A stretch of DNA of 64,000 nucleotides, taken from Pseudomonas wayambapalatensis. GTDB lineage: Bacteria > Pseudomonadota > Gammaproteobacteria > Pseudomonadales > Pseudomonadaceae. Below are positions 63,647 to 64,000 of the stretch, piece by piece; positions within the stretch are counted from its first letter, which is position 1; every line of letters begins with the position of its first letter. Made by a program: the position numbers and the translations under genes. The notes below the pieces were generated by a model. The model made no database searches. It saw only the letters and a program-made list of their open reading frames with translations, and was not told where the DNA came from. Location: the NCBI GenBank assembly GCA_014268975.2, contig CP077096.1, positions 2,130,501-2,194,500 on the forward strand. Direction: 5' to 3'.

Positions 63647-64000
63647 CAGGCGGCTCCTGTCTGGCTGGATTTAGGATGGCCTGGGCGATAGGCACGTACC
63701 GATTGGTGTGCCAGGGCGGTCAGGATCAAGAGCGTGGAGCCGACAACCACGGTGTACACGCCGATATCGAAGAACAAGGCGCTGGCGACATGGATGTCAC
63801 CGAGCAACGGCAGATGCAGGTGCGCAGTGTGGGTGGTGAGGAACGGATAACCCAGCAACATGGCGACCGCGCCGGTGAGCGTGGCGCACAGCAATCCGGT
63901 GCCCATCCAGCGCAGCGGCCGTAGGCTCATCTGAGCCTCGACCCACTGGGTGCCCGCGACCATGTACTGCAGGATGAACGCCACCGACATCACCAGCCCG
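63646..64000 (-). CDS. mnhA: Cation/proton antiporter subunit A (A/B fusion), C-terminal part
   Basis: The frame is open to the window edge, so only the last 117 or so residues are seen. They correspond to the MnhB-like tail: GLVMSVAFILQYMVAGTQWV, then VASALFFDIGVYTVVVGSTL, with conserved Phe-Asp-Ile-Gly-Val. Because the B-type tail is the last part before subunit C, the gene is most likely the fused A/B form common in pseudomonads (phaAB), though a separate mnhB cannot be excluded from the visible part. It is first in the operon as read on the minus strand. Confidence 0.85.
   Translation of the reverse strand, partial: GLVMSVAFILQYMVAGTQWVEAQMSLRPLRWMGTGLLCATLTGAVAMLLGYPFLTTHTAHLHLPLLGDIHVASALFFDIGVYTVVVGSTLLILTALAHQSVRAYRPGHPKSSQTGAA

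Overview
The window is a GC-rich, densely coded stretch of a Pseudomonas chromosome, most like the P. putida / P. entomophila group. The evidence is the gene order gloB - methyltransferase - rnhA - dnaQ - lysine decarboxylase next to a yej/npp-type peptide transporter and mltD (the order known from P. aeruginosa), a ChrR-like reductase of 186 residues, and REP elements of the 'GGGAGCGGGCTTG..CCCGCGA' type. I found no rRNA, tRNA, CRISPR array, insertion sequence or phage module.

Layout. 1-3.4 kb: two overlapping alpha/beta hydrolases (the first cut by the window edge), a DUF4892 protein and an AI-2E-family membrane protein. 3.6-11.5 kb: the complete high-affinity potassium system kdpFABC followed by kdpDE, with a REP pair between kdpC and kdpD and TTTAYGC repeats upstream of kdpF. 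11.7-14.7 kb: an MFS transporter, an MmyB-like regulator and a divergent pair of small membrane proteins (DUF2834, MAPEG) sharing a perfect 17-bp palindrome with the regulator. 14.8-22.2 kb: a five-gene peptide ABC transporter (npp/yej type) with two binding proteins. 22.4-29.4 kb: mltD, gloB, a YafS-like methyltransferase, rnhA, dnaQ, ldcA and a small convergent gene. 29.5-33.1 kb: chrR, then phnX and phnW with a divergent LysR regulator (2-aminoethylphosphonate degradation).

33.2-58.1 kb is the accessory-looking part. Three tandem paralogous genes encode proteins of about 1,490 residues. Each has a large toxin-like N-terminal part (DUF6543/dermonecrotic-toxin type), a leucine-rich repeat block and a C-terminal NEL-type E3 ubiquitin ligase domain. 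An AraC-family regulator sits between the first and second. They are followed by a five-gene acyl-CoA degradation operon (acyl-CoA synthetase, 3-hydroxyacyl-CoA dehydrogenase, thiolase, acyl-CoA dehydrogenase, enoyl-CoA hydratase), and then by a fourth giant protein (1,509 residues, no LRR or NEL) on the opposite strand. The third NEL paralog has Asn where the family's essential Asp of the Cys-x-Asp motif should be. Bacterial NEL ligases act on host ubiquitin, so these are likely secreted or injected effectors, but no secretion genes are visible here.

58.5-64 kb: a DksA-like protein with a degenerate zinc site, four small genes of unknown function (one behind a perfect SlyA-type box), and a multisubunit monovalent cation/proton antiporter operon (subunits A/B, cut by the window edge, then C, D, E, F, G). 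Kdp and this antiporter both serve potassium/sodium and pH balance but lie about 50 kb apart.

Sequence identity between paralogs, GC content and database matches were not computed. Family assignments rest on motif recognition by eye.
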